Shown: one piece after another, positions 11,744 through 26,100 of the stretch
Layout: the number at the start of each line of letters is the position of its first letter
How positions within the stretch are numbered: position 1 is the stretch's first letter
NCBI GenBank assembly: GCA_015847255.1
Contig: JADLZK010001932.1
Location: forward strand, 682,001 to 746,000
DNA: 64,000 bases
Source: Hyparrhenia diplandra
Taxonomy: Eukaryota > Streptophyta > Magnoliopsida > Poales > Poaceae
Direction of reading: 5' to 3'
Program-made: the position numbers and the translations under genes
Notes under the pieces: model-generated
What the model was told of the DNA's origin: nothing
The model's input: only the letters and a program-made list of their open reading frames with translations
The model's database searches: none

Positions 11744-13029
11744 TTCGTCTTTCTTCCCTAAACAATGTGCCCCGGATCTCCCTAGCGCAAACCTAAACTC
11801 ATGCATGTTGGGAACTTGGCATATATATTGCCTACACACACATTGGGGGATGTTCTTTGTCATATGCTGGTATAGGTAGTAGTAGGGGGTCTTCTGCAAG
11901 TAGCCTATGCTCTTCCTAGCGTTCCTCATCAAATTCAGACTCAAAGTCACCACTCTCACACTACTAGTATAATGCCCGTGGTAACACTATGACGATTTTT
12001 AGATATGCACAAGAAAGCAAATAAACACTTTAGCATATTGTTGAGTGCATTGGGATTCTGCTTAAAAAAATCAAAATGAGTAGCTCTAGATTTACCACTA
12101 GTTAGGTACAAACCTTCCACATCAACACCAAAGGAAAAAATAGCGGGCTATTGAAAATAACGGAAATGATCCTCTACTACAGTCAATTGATTCTAACTGA
12201 TAGTCGATGATAGTCAATTGACCCATGTCTGTTTTTTTTTTTTTCTTAACTAGGATCCCATGCATGTCCTTGGAGGCGGCAATCCAATTTTCAAAACCGC
12301 CGTCGCCTGAACTGGGAGGTTACCAGGCTGCGCTCCAGTACGATGAGCGCTGCGAACTGGCCCGACAGGTCTTCTCCCGCGCACCTCTAAGGACCTTTTT
12401 AGAAGGAATAGAAAAAGAAGAACATGATGATTCCTTCCTGGCGTATCCATACTGATGGGCTCAGATGGGTGCATGTGGTCCGAGGATTAAGCCCAATCAA
12501 GTCTTGGGCCTTAACGGGCTGAGCAAGTGTTGTTGTTGTTACCAGAGTTGAAAATGTTTTTTCTATTGAACGGACCTTTTTTTAGAAGCTACATGTTAGT
12601 TTTTAATTTATTCTCGTGCCAGTTCAGTTCTTTAGCAAATTGATTTGCGGTTCATGAATATATATGGATGTTGTACTAGGAAATCGACGGGGATTCTCTA
12701 ACTTGCTTCAATAAAGTCACAAGTGACTTTACCTTACCCAGATGCCATTCAATCGCCATCCAACGGCCGGAAGCTCTTCACCTTATGAGATGCACACAAC
12801 AATCCATTTAAATCCCAGTTCACGGACCAAGCAAGGATAATTGACATAATTTTTCCTGCGCGACATACCTTTCTTATAAAAAAAAAAAGTTTACAAAAAC
12901 TAGTATCACATATTCGAGAAAAGCAATGAATGAAATGGGTACATATTTATTTATGTTTTACCATTATATAAATTTTAAAAGTTACAATTTACTAATGATG
13001 AGTCACCTCAACAATGAGTTCATGATCCT
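11744..13029. other. Intergenic; possible Helitron end and short unidentified coding-like piece
   Basis: 11962-11985 ('actagtataatgcccgtgg') looks like a degraded Helitron-type 3' end on the minus strand. 12262-12455 holds an open frame (SPELGGYQAALQYDE) sharing the 30-base repeat with 11234; I do not recognise it. Poly-T at 12232-12244. The rest shows nothing. Confidence 0.3.
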
Positions 13030-13245
13030 GCTAAAAAAGAAGGAACAGTCGGCTGAAATACGTGACTACCATCCAATCAGCTTGATCCATAGTTTTCAGC
13101 AAGCTGATGACTAAGTGCATGACTAAGCGGGTGCAGTGCTTGATGGACTCGTCCATCGCAACCAGAGCACATTCATCAAGGTCGCTGCATTGAGGACAAC
13201 TTCAGAGCAGTGTGTCTGTCTTACTCATGAATTACGTATATTATG
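13030..13245 (+). pseudogene. LINE (L1-type) reverse transcriptase fragment
   Basis: Reads EIRDYHPISLIHSF, the conserved RDYRPISLI block of plant L1 reverse transcriptases. After shifts it continues with NQSTFIK and CIEDNFRAV, which correspond to the NQSAFIKGR-I-DNF block. Only about 70 residues survive. A 30-base poly(A) tract at 13624-13653 could be its tail, but the intervening 370 bp is unassigned. Confidence 0.65.
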
Positions 13246-13621
13246 TAATTACAACCAGATATGACTTATGGGAGGACGGAGTGAGAGAAAAGAGCTTTCA
13301 ATGTTTTTTTACTTACCTTGGTTTCCACCTGCAAGCCTATTTTACACGGGTTTATTTACTGGGCATGTTTAACTGCAACATGACTATAGTCCACCTCTCC
13401 AATTCCCAATGCGAGTGGAAGTCAGCCAGAGATGACGAAGAACTCAAGAATTGGACAAAAGGAGTCGCTCGCCAAAGAAGTTCCTCCGAACTTCCATTCC
13501 CATTGGTCAGAGATGAGTAGCCAACAAACCAGGATGGAAGTCAGCCGTCAGCCGGCCGTATATGAAGAAGGGAACGCAAGTTGAAGAATGAGACGGGGAG
13601 AAAATGAGCAACAGCGCCACG

Positions 13622-13654
<33 letters not shown>

Positions 13655-14120
13655 CTTCAGCTTCAATGTTACTGCCATCGCTCTGATTCTGCTTTCTACT
13701 CACTTTAACACCAGCATTATGCTAGCTAGTCAACGAAGTATTCCAATTCCATCTAGCTAATGTTGCAATTTTACAAGTACACAAAAGCAACATACCACCA
13801 AGTTGTCAACTGGTGTCAAACGACCTCTGAAAATTCAAAATACACTAGAAGTGGAATGCTCAGATATACAGACAATTATTATCTCCTCTAGCTAGGGCTG
13901 ACTTAATCGATGGTATCTTGCACTTTTGCAACAACATCGAAGTAGAAATGAGGTAGTCAGGTCTGTCCTAATGTACCAAAAATTTTATGTGGCGTAAGAC
14001 TCGATGATTAACCACATGTCTTGGCCACGATCAGCTGTTAACGTAAGGCCACCTGCAGCAAACTATTCTTTATTCTATCTTCACTTCTGCACATCCGTAT
14101 CCTAAAACCAAGGTAGCCAA
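13246..14120. other. Poly(A) tract and 3' flank of tRNA ligase
   Basis: Contains the uninterrupted A30 tract at 13624-13653, otherwise no recognisable gene. The part above about 13900 probably includes the 3' UTR of the minus-strand tRNA ligase gene. Confidence 0.4.
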
Positions 14121-17100
14121 TCAGTAGAAGTCCACCCACCCTGATATGGTGATGGGAGGATCAATCGGCACCCGCTCTGCTTTTCCTTCTGAGCCAGCTG
14201 CGGCAGCACATTTGCTTCCTTTGCCCCGACACCTGGAGCTGTCCACAGAGTAGCATGTGGCCACTGTTCCTCGAATTGATCTGCTCATCGTTTACTGCTC
14301 CGAGCTGTGCCTCAAGAGCGGCCATCTTGTCAGTGTAGTACAATGCAGTGAATGAGACGGGTACTTCCTGGTGCTGGTAGATGCCATAGCTTGCGACAGC
14401 AGCCACACCATGGCCTCGTTTGTGGGCAAGGGTGACGTGAGCTTTCTTTAGGCTGTCCTCCAGTCTTATCTTGTTAAGGAAACTGCTGACAGCTGTGTCC
14501 TTCTCTGCCACCTGTTACAGTAATGCAGGGTAGAACAAGTGTCAGATTGCAACATCGGCGCTGCAACGGTAACCTAGTGGCACAGCACATGGCCACGGCT
14601 GAGAAGGATTCCAGCGAACACGCTAGGATGAGCACTTCACAGCAAAATACAGAACTATCTTTTCTCAAACATAGCTGAGCATGCAGTTCTTACCTTGTGG
14701 AGAACACCCAATATATCAGGTGGGGTTAATCGAACAGCAGCAAATATGATATTGCCAAACTTCCGCTTCCCAGTATCAGGTGTTTTGAGATCACCTTTTG
14801 CAACAGCTTTTAACTGTTCCAGTACTTCTTTCACGGCATAGTCAAAAGGAACCTAGAAAAAAGTATAGATAGCATCAGAACTGAATCATGATTTCTGTGT
14901 GCTTAACAGACTGTTGTGGCGTAAGTGTACAGGATTAGGATCAGTGCATAGTACACCAACAAAATCCCTGATTAAAGCACATCGCATGAAATGAAAATGG
15001 TACTGTACATCATATTAACATCAGTATTGTGCTCCCATTCGCACATAAGGTTGAGCCAATTTAGACTACTGATCTACCAGTAACTTATTTTGGCCTAAGA
15101 AAACAATTCTATTAATGATATTGAATTCGTAGCATTGGTGGATGGAGAACTTTTTTTCCTCAAACACGCAAGAGAGGTGTATGGAGGACTTGCATGGCAT
15201 AATCTAGTAACCTCCGAGTCCTTAGGATACCTCATATATAAAGTATAAATAAATGACTCCTGCAAACTACGTAGTCATCATAGATTTGTAGTAGCCCCAC
15301 GTGTTAAAATGTGTATAAACATTCAGCAACCATTATGCTCGTGAATGGTTAATAAATGAAATAGGTTACCTGAATTGAGTTAAGATGATCAGCATTCCCA
15401 AACAACGTCGCACGCAACCTTTGTTCCCACACTGCCCATTCTTTAGCATATGAACCTTTTGACGGCTCCGCTCTAATTTGACATTGTTTGCAAAACATCA
15501 GGCAATGTATATAGAGTCTAGACATGTGAATTCAGAAATGAAGCACTAGCTCTGTCAACATCATCAGATGAAGTAATACTACTACAAATGTGATTTACTG
15601 TTTCTGGATAAAAGGTGCTTTGAAGAACATTCCATCCTACACAAGAACTGCTATTGAAGATTGAACAAAGGCATTCCTCCTCTGAATGAAACATGAAGTA
15701 ATACTATGTATACAAGAAGTGCTATACTGCTAGTCTTTTTTTTTAAGGAATGCTCTGCTATTGTACAAAGGCATTCCGCCCTACACAACCAAAGTGTTGT
15801 TTAATGTTCAGTGTGCTAAAAAGGGGTTGTAACATTTATATGGCTACCAGTTTCATACCTTCCATGCCTGCTCTGATGCATCCTGAACAAGCTAATCCCC
15901 TCATCTAAGATGGCTTTCACCTCACCGGGCAATGGAGCTCTGAAATCATCAGGAGAAAACAGTACAAGTCATATCATCATGATTTTATTTTTCTTGCGCA
16001 CAAGGCAGTCACTTTTCTTGGAAAATAAGTGTATTGAACATCTCCATAACTTTTTTTCTGTAACTGCATAGCATAGCTCATTGTTGAATTAAAAAAAAAC
16101 AGCGCAAAACAATGAAAAAAAAAAGTCCTACCTATCTGGCTTCAGGAGAGGCATCTTAACAAGCGAGCCAAAACGTTCATACAGTTCGTTTTCAAATTCT
16201 CTTCGACTCTGAAAATGACAGTGTTTGTGATTTGGAATATTTCAGTAGATAAAAACAATTTTCCATCTATGATATATACATACCTTGCCATCATACAGGT
16301 GGTAAAACATTAGCAAAACATAGCCTGCATTAGGTGATGTCTTGTCCAGATTTCCCTTTCGAATTACAAGTTAATATAATATCAGCCATTTCACAATACA
16401 TAAAAATGACTTGAGATATTTGCATGAATAAATATAGACCACTAACCGGATGATTGACCCGCTGGAGGACGCGAAACATGAAAACAGCAAGAGCTTCAAG
16501 AGAAAATGGATTTGAATCCGTGCCTGGCAAATCAAGAAAGCAGAACAAAAGCTACATGATCAAACTTGATGACCCAAGAAAATGAGTCAACGATAGTACT
16601 GTTCTTCTAAAATCAAAAAAAAAAAAAATCTTTGGTTATATACAAAGCCCAAGGCCCTACTGCAGTACACCAAATTATTTCTTTTAAAAAAATACTCTTC
16701 AAATTGTTCAGCGCTCAAGGGCTCTTCAAGCCCATAATAAGTTAATAGCTGTAATTTGGAAGCTCAAGCTAAGGTGTGATGTTGTATCTGTCACAAATCC
16801 AAACTGCAGCCCACAACTATATGAAGAATCTCCAGTTCACTATTAATGTTCACATGAAGTAAAATAAAAATGAACAAGAGATAAGGGAATGAAAATAATT
16901 ATTAAGTATGTAGGATACCTTCTGAGTCGGGAACCACAGGGACAGCAGCTGCCTTTGTGGACCCACACATATCCTCAATCTGGAAACAATGATTTATCAG
17001 TTCTATCGGGGACGCTACTGTTAAAGTAGCCTAAACAGTTGAACAAGACAAAATGCAAAAAAAAAAAAAAAAATGCTATGATTTATGATGTCGGTCTTGC

Positions 17101-20100
17101 CTGCTTCCAAACTTCTTCATTTGGTGCATTTTTGTCAGCAAGGGTTATTCTAGCTGGTTTCTTTCTTCTTTCATCAGCGACCTTTTGCCAGTATCTTCCT
17201 GTAATAGTTAACAAATAGTACAATTAGATTCATTCTAGAAGCCCTTGGCCTGTGTCATCAACCAAATAGGATTCAGCTGAGCCTGCAGTGGTCTGAGAAA
17301 TGCCTATTACTGTCCACGGTATAATTAGACTAATAAAGCTGCCTCCTAGTCTATTTCAGTGTCATGTTCCGTGATTTAGTTTGGACCGACAGAAAGCGGT
17401 GAATTGCTTGAGCTGATAGAGCGACTAGCGTCAGTAACTTTATCAGGGGCACAAGACAGAGTAATGCGGATATTGGAATTGTCAGGAAGTTCACTACCAG
17501 ATAACTCTACAGATTTATTACCTTTGGCAGATGATAAACCTTAGGATGCAAAAACTGTGGGCAACCAAAGCTTCCCTAAAAATCCAGATTTCCTGATCTT
17601 TTTTTTTTCAGATGCTCTTTAGCAGTGGTGGTCTTGTGTTCGATTAGGGAAGCTTACAGTGGCCAATTATACCAACATCCTGACAAAATTTTGAGGATTG
17701 AATTCTTAGGGAGGAACAGAACAAATTAAATTAGAGGTGGTTCATACTAGCTGGGGTGTGCTGAAGTCCGTGGAAACTAAAAATAACTTTGATATTTCTA
17801 ATCTCTCATTATATTCACCTAGATGCCCTTCATTTCAAATTATAAGATATTTTGGCTTTTCTAGAAACATTGTTTTAACTATGTGTCCAGACATTGTGTA
17901 TATCGAAGAGCATAGCAAAAGCTATGTATCTAGAAAAATCAAAATGTCTTATACATTGGAGCAGGATGGCAAGGAAGGAGGAAGTACCACACGTGGAGAA
18001 GCTTAGCTGCTGCAACATCTGAAGCACACACTGACAAGCTAGTGATGGTGTGAAGTGCCGGCGGTTCTAGCGCCAGAAAACGAGGCTGTGGAATCTCTGT
18101 CGCTTGTACTTAGCTTGTTACTTTTGGCAGGATGATCTTACTTAGCGTTTAGCTATTGTTAGTGGAGTGTGTTTGTTTTGAGTATTCAGTACCCTTGTTC
18201 TGTAAGCTTGTAATCCCAGCCATCACTTAGACACTTCTTAAGCTTTCTATAGAGCCAGGCCATGGCTATGGTCTAAAAAAATCCATTTTGATAGTTACTG
18301 GTGAGTGGCAGTGCCTGAGTGTTGAGATATTTTGGACGTGAAGTCAAAGACGTGAAGTCAAACTCAGTGTGCTAGGGCAGCGCATTGCAGGGATAGACTA
18401 AATGAGCCAACAAGCAAATGGAAGCTCGAATTGGGCTGGTCCAATATATTAACTACTACAACCTTCTGTCTCAAATCATAGGTTGTTTTAGCTTTTCTAG
18501 GTACATGCCTTTTGCTATGGACCTAGATATAAGATATGTCTAGCTACATAATAGAAGCTGTGTATGTAGAAAAGCCAAAAGGACCTATAAATTGGAACGG
18601 AGAGCGTACAATCTCTTTTCTTTGTGTTCAGAAATCACAAACCCAATTACAAACATGCAACCCCAATCTCAATTCACTAACTAACAAGACATTCCCCTAG
18701 AGAACATAACTTATAGAATTTGCAAACCAAGAACACAATTCTGGTAACTATAGTTCATATAATGGTAACCAAGTCTTTCTTTAGGAATTAAGCAATACAA
18801 TAGAATAATACAGTATTTTTTTTTATCGAACACGCATCCCACACACACCACTGTGTTCAAACTAAACAGACATGCCCTCATCACACAAAGTTGATGACCC
18901 CGACCCAAAATTAACTCCGACTCAGCCCCAAGGCATGTAGCTAATTGATTCCTTGTGCCCCAGCCCACACTGAATTTGAACTTCTTTGCCATCAAGCATC
19001 AAAGAATGTAGATTGGGGGTAAGCATTTGCAAGCCAACTTCTAGTATAATACAGTAAATGACTTTTAGTTTTATATCAACTATAAATCGGTTTGATTAGA
19101 TCTTCCATTGCATGGAAAACGTCTAGCGATTATAAGGTGATATGCATTTATTGATAAAGAATGTTCAATACAAAATCTTGGCACGATAAAGAACACATCG
19201 GTTGACCCATAATCACTAGGCACGATAATATGTCCTAACAAAGGTGCAAAAAGCAGGTGAATGTTCATTGTTCACACTCTGCACGGTTCATTGTGTTGAG
19301 AATTAAGAACAGCAGTGTCCACTAACTGAAGCCATGTTTCACTCCAATAAACAAATCAAGCATATAAAACTAGGTAACGTCTCAAATGCTCTGTACCTTT
19401 AATAAGATCCCCCATCAAGCTATGAAGAGAGCGATCATCTCCAAGGCCACCAGGCGTGTTTAATATTTCCTTACACAGAGCTGACTTTGCACAACCAGGT
19501 ATACCTGGAAGGAAAATGCTAAATCAGAATCAAGAACTGAAAACCCCATTTTAATATTAAACAACATTGTAGGATGAAGATTGGTAAAAAAATAATTTAA
19601 TCTATTGACACCGTACCGCATATTTTTAACGATTACTTTGTTTATCTAGTCCATAAGCTATACAACAGTCTAATGTACGAACATTGAGATACGTACAACA
19701 GAAACAATGTTAACACTGTAGCAACATAGGTTTTTTTATAGGATAAAGATTGATAAAAAATAATTAATTTATTGACAACGTACCACATAGTTTTGACGAT
19801 TACTTAGTTTATCTAATCCATAATAAGGTATTCAACAGGCTAATGTACGAACATTGAGATAAGTACAACAGAAAAAATGTTATCACAGTACCAACATAGT
19901 TTTTTGACAATTACTTGGTTTTATGTAGTCCATATTATTGAACATGCTATTGCGCGAGCATTGAGACTATGTTCAAACAAAGCAAAATCGATGTGATAAC
20001 TTTTTTGACAATTACTTGGTTTATATTCCATATTATTTAACAGGCTAATGTACAAGCATTGAGACAAGTCCAAGTGAAACAAAATGGACGCTGGAACTAA

Positions 20101-23100
20101 TGGGTATTCAGAATTCAGATGGCTTAAGAAAACCTAAACCAGTAAGCTTAAGACCTAGGTTTTATTTAAGAATAACTAATGGTTTCTTACACAATTTGGT
20201 ATCAGGTATTAATAGGATGGCACATTAGTATCATGGCTGAAGGCCGAGGGTTGATACCGACAAGCCAGTGAAACAAAATTCATTTTTCTTTTTAATGTTG
20301 ATCAGCGAAAATATACCAGTGTCTCAGTTACTCTAAAGAATGAAAATGGAATAAAAAGTTTCTATATCAGCAGCAAGTACCGGAAAGAATACTATAAGGC
20401 CCTCTGTTTTGGGAACCACATCAACAGATGTTGACACAGGACTGGAAGGTGCTGCCCCATGATCTGCCCGGAGATCACCCTCTTCATCCCTCTCTGCATC
20501 AAGAATGGCCAGGAAATTTTCGGTTTGAACAAGGTTACCAGCAGCCCCAATCAAAGCCTGGTTTGCAGGGCTGCGTTTGGCATATTGTTCAAGGAAAGGC
20601 TCTGCTTCACTAAGGTACGTCGAGGATGAGAGCGGCTTATTCACATACTTCCTTCTAATGTAGACAGCCCTGAGATGAGTAAACTAATCATATTAGATGA
20701 AAGAACAATCGCAGTTCCATAAGAGAAAGGATATAGCAACAATATACCATTCATCCAACATTTTGCTAAGCTCTCTCTGTTTGTTTGCTGATGTCCCCCC
20801 AGATCTTCATTTGCCTATCAACAAAAAAGGCATTAACATGAGAGCCGGCATAGTTTCTATTCAGCAGCTTATGGCACCAACTGAAGTAGTACATAATTTA
20901 CAGCTCAAATTAAATAGTTATGTACAACTCAAACCTTCAAACATACATCAAACAGTACAGCAGCGTAAAAAATAACTATTAGTACAAACTTACAGTATAA
21001 TTACTTTACAACTATAATCTTGGAATAAGCAAGCATCAATTGTTATGTGATGAAGTACAGAAGTTGAATATCAGAAAAGGCTATATCATGAATTTGTAAG
21101 TAAACACTATACAGATATTAGCATTATTAAATAGCCAGAGATCTAGAGGATGCATTAGCACCATTTTCCTAAGACTACCAAAACTAGAGCTGTATCATGG
21201 TAAAGTAGCAAACCATATTCTTGTTTCAATTCTTCATTGATAACCTACTCTGTCACAGAAAATATAATGAAAGTGAAACTTAAAATTTGCATACATATAA
21301 TACCTTAGGTAATAAGCTCTATAAGCAGATGGTCCATCTTTGAAAAGGGTAGACAATCCATTACGAATTAAAAATGTTCGCAACTGTCAACAAATAAAAT
21401 AACATAATTGTTAAAGGATGCATATTCAAAAAATAAAACAGAAGTTAACTTCAATGGTTTTAGTCCTCTTCCACATTCAAAAACAAAATAGCTTCAAGCA
21501 AAAGGAAGACATGCATATAAATAACAAAAGTAGATTAGATCACAATGACAGGAATAGGAAACACTAAGGTAACAATAACATTTCCAAACTTATTTAGAAG
21601 CACACCAAAATGAACCTGGACAATCCAGAGTAACAAACACTGGTGTGGTACCTCAAGAAACGACCAATGATACCTACAAGAAAGCTAAAAATATTGATAA
21701 AGAAGTACCTTATATGTCAAGAATTTTAGTTTAACCATTAGATTTGAATCCTCATCGGCCAGACCATCCACAGCTGAAGAATTTGAATCCAAGGCACCAT
21801 TGATATTTTTCAGTAAAGCATCACCATCTTTGGCTAGTTCAGCTGCCTTCTTATTGTTCGCCTTGAACAAATTCACATCCACAAAGAAACCTAACCATGG
21901 AATACATATCAGTAAAACACACCTCACTCGTACTTGAAATGTGAAGGCCCATCTTACCTCTATATAGAGGCCACAGCCCTTTGTTTTTCCTGAAGACAGC
22001 AACATAGGTTTTAGAGTTAATGATACAAAGGGTAATGTAATATACAAGACTGATTTCACAAGCTCACCTCATCTCTTGCTGGTATCGTCTAAAAACAGAA
22101 TCATTGTGCACATGGATAACCATTTTGTAATACAAGTTGTCATTTGAAAGAGAATCAATCTTGCGGTAGTTCCAGTAGCATTTGAAAGCTGCTGAGAAGT
22201 GCCTCTGTTTCATCAAGCGAATCATCTCCTGTAACAGCCAACAGAGATAATATATCACATCTGCATTACAGTCAGGAAATATCTATCCTCTGCCAGAGAT
22301 ACCAATGTGCTTACCTGCAGTTTCTTAGTTGCATAGTCTGCAGGATGTGCTTGCAAAAATTTTGTGACAACTGATTTATCAACATTTCGCGACTGAGCAT
22401 CAAGTCCACCATTTCCAAACCAATCCGAATGGTCTGGACACATTGAAGCTCCAACATTTTCAAGCAGTGCCTTGATTTGCTAGTCATGTACAATTATAAA
22501 GAAGTTATAGCAAGGTTGAACAAACACAAAGTAAGATGCCTCATGGCGAGCAAATACCAATTTACAGCATTAATACCTGCTTTTCATCTGACCTATTAGC
22601 AGCACAAATTTCTCGTAAACTAGGCCCTAAATCTGAGTCTCCTGCAGCAGCAAAAATGTAATAAATGAATAATAAAAGGCTAAAATGATTACTTGCTCAT
22701 AGCACAATTGCAACAAGTCTTCTTAGAAGTTAAGGCACACCCAAATGCATCAGAAAGAATTTATAGAGTACAAGTATATTTTCAAAAGGGAAGATGATTC
22801 TGTTCTGAGCATTTCCCTGAACCTCGGATTCTGTTCAGGTTCACAGAATCTCTACCCACCAAGAATAAATCCTGCCAACTGGACATTTCTAAATAAGCAG
22901 CCAATTTACAGTTCTTGACATCATGGGAAACATTAAGATAAAACAATAAACCTGTCTGACATACTATATGCAGCAGACCAAATCATTATGAGAAAACAAT
23001 AGTTTTGCACCTCAAAAGTTCAAACATTTTTGTTGGCAGGCATAATTTCACATGTCTTATCATTTGTCTGCATTCCAAAAACTATTACAACTATTACTAG

Positions 23101-26100
23101 GCTGGTCTATAATTCATTTACCATGGCCAGTAAGCAGGACTAATAATACTTACAAATGGTAAAGATATAAAAAAAAAAAAATAACTTATATTGGAAGAAC
23201 AAACTGAGCATCGCATATAACTTTTGTTCCACCACCTTACCGCCATCTAATGGAGCCCGAGGGAAGTTTTTCAAAACTTCTTCCATTTGCACTGAACTTT
23301 GACGAGGCACAATACGTGCGACCAGACCTTCAAGGATCTCGCCCTGCACTTCTACATGATCTTTTGACCCTATAACAAAATTAGCCTAATGTCAATTCCC
23401 AGCAGAGATGGCAGTTAGCCAGTCAGACACGAGCATGGTGAAAAAAATCAGTCTGATATAGAAAATCAGTAAGATGACAACCTGGTACAGCTATATCAGC
23501 TATTTCATCAAGGGCTTTGCAAACAGGCGTTGCAGTTCCTTCTTCACATAATGCATCATAAGCAGCAAAAAATGAGGTGGCAGATTTCCTGATGAAAGAT
23601 GAAAATAGAAAGCATTATAATATTATAATCGGAATCAACAGCAAACGATATATGATTGTGAGGGTAATTCTGCAATTACATGCAGAAAGTGTGCATACTG
23701 GGTTGCAGGCCATCCAGTGGATAAATACAAGCATGCAAAATAGCTAGTTAGCCACACAAGTGGCATTGACAGCATTCACGTAACAGGCTAGTAGCTGAAC
23801 AAGTTTTCCCAATATGAACATGACAAAGTCAATTAAGAACTGCAATAGTCTGCACTACATGATAATGAAAACAAACGCAATGAAGGTACCAAGGAAATAA
23901 GAGCATGCATTAGCAGACTATTATCCAATAATAAAAAAATAAGCAAATGAAAAAGCTGGCAGAGGGCAAGCATAGTAATGAGAAATAAGAAAAATAAAAT
24001 GTTGGCAGAGGGCAAACATAGTAATGGAAGTTTCTGAAACACAACAAGATTGGAAAATATGAAGATGTCAAAGTTGAGTAATTGACGATTGTATTATTAC
24101 TTTATTAAATAGAAGGTATTCAGCCATATTTAAATCAACTGTAAATAGTGCTATCAGCATTTCACCCTCTATTTTTAGATTAACAATGAACATGTATCGG
24201 TATCACACATGAAACAAAGCAACCAAATTCTTCATGATGCAATGCTCCTGAGCACAAAGTTATTGGCACCTTGTTGAAAATAACCACACATGGTTGGTAG
24301 GTAGGCGCCACTTCCGACAGAATGCAATCACCTCTGGAGTAGAATAGAATTTTGGCTTGCCATTGCCCAACTCAGTCACAGCTGTAACCACAGCTGCATA
24401 ATGCCAAAACCAGACGAATAAATAGGCAAATACCAAAAATGGTAAAAGCAATGAACTAAACAAATAACGCAAGCAACTTAAAAAGTAAATATAAAGTAAA
24501 TGTGAGCCACGTAAATGTGAGCCAGAAGTGGCTGCCAAATAGTTTATATTTGAGTGTTAGTAAAATTATCAAACTATAAAGTACTAATAAATAGAAGGAA
24601 CAGGACAAACTGGCTGACACAGATTTTATTCTACCAAAAACAACTAAAAACTTTTCAAATGCTCGAATGCAGGAAAATGAACAGTTAAAATTTAAGTATA
24701 TTAAGTATCCATGTAAACTAGGGGTGGCATAACATTTTACTAGCTTTTACCGGTCAGCAATGGCAAAGAAATCAATCCAGTGACATAAATATAACAAAAT
24801 ATTGCTGCATACAAGAATTTACCCGACAAAGAAATATAAACAGCTTTAATAATTCAGTGTGTGTAAATGAAAGCCAGCTGAAACCAGAATCTGACCCCTT
24901 TTTTTTTCTTATCGTTTCAAAAAAAAATCCAATTGAAAATAATCTATTGTCAAGCAATGGTGGTATCATATGTTATGATGGAATGACTACCAGTAATAAT
25001 GTAGAACTATACAAAGATTACTAATTGCTACAGACAGAAGAAAAAGGCGTACCATAATCATCCTTGGGCCTTTGCCCATGATCTCCCTAACACAGCTGTC
25101 ACAAGTTCCATTGAAATGCTAACACGGTTTTTCTAGAAGCATGAATAAAACAAAGATAAATTAGGAACCATAAGAAAAAATACAGAGCCAGAAACCCTCC
25201 ATGACTCAGAAAGCAAATATGCAATACAACTACAATGATGATTCTTAATTTGAGAGTAATTTAATTAGTAATAACTAGCATTGCAACTGATTCTTAAAAG
25301 CACATAAGATTTCTGCTTTTTTGATCTACTTGACTAAAATCATACTATGTACTATCCAGAGCTGCAATAGTTAAATCTTACTATAACCAGCAAAATTCTA
25401 ATGACTAACTAAATCCCACATTACGGAAAAGCTTAGCAAACCTAAATTGCTGCTTTGTTCCTGTGCTACTTAAGAAATATGTGAAGTTAAGGGAGAAAAT
25501 ATGTAGTGCAACCACAGCTAAGGTGGAAACATGGAAATCAATTCAAAACCGTATCCTGATCACTCAAAAACATTTGAAACTTGGCACATCCATGGGAGTG
25601 CTTTCTGCTTTGTTTGAAAAGTTGAATGCAAACTCACTTTTGAAACAAAATATATGAAAATGATAAAAATTCAGGTTCCCATGGAGGTGTGGACTTTGAT
25701 CTTCTCATTTTCGTGTCAATGTTTCAACCATGTTCAAATTCTTACCGATTGAAGTATGGTCTTAATTTGTTTTCATGTTTCCACCTAAGATGTGATTTGC
25801 ACTACATAACTTCCTAAGGTATAGTTCTATACTGAAACTACAACAAAAAAATAAACAAAATTAATTATCCTTTGTTTCTATATGCCACTTCCATTCCATT
25901 TTGAATTACTTAATATTGATATAATCTTCACAGACAAGAAAAATCATTCAGTACAGAGAAATGTTGTGTAGACATGAAATACCTCAAGAAAATCATTGAA
26001 TTCTGCTTGCATTTTAGTAGCCTCCTTTCCCCAAGCTTCACTAAAACAAACGCCCCAGAACAAAAAACGCCGACAGCAGTATAACTATAAGAAAACATTG

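Noticed and set aside
13624..13653. A30 tract as a processed-gene tail
   Set aside because: No coding sequence or target duplication directly before it; it may be the LINE tail, but the link is not shown.
26041..26084. Alternative reading of RNL exon 5 (VFCSGAFVLVKLG) as a novel domain
   Set aside because: It arises from extra A/T bases in two homopolymers; removing them gives the conserved VFVLGRLF-EAWG sequence.
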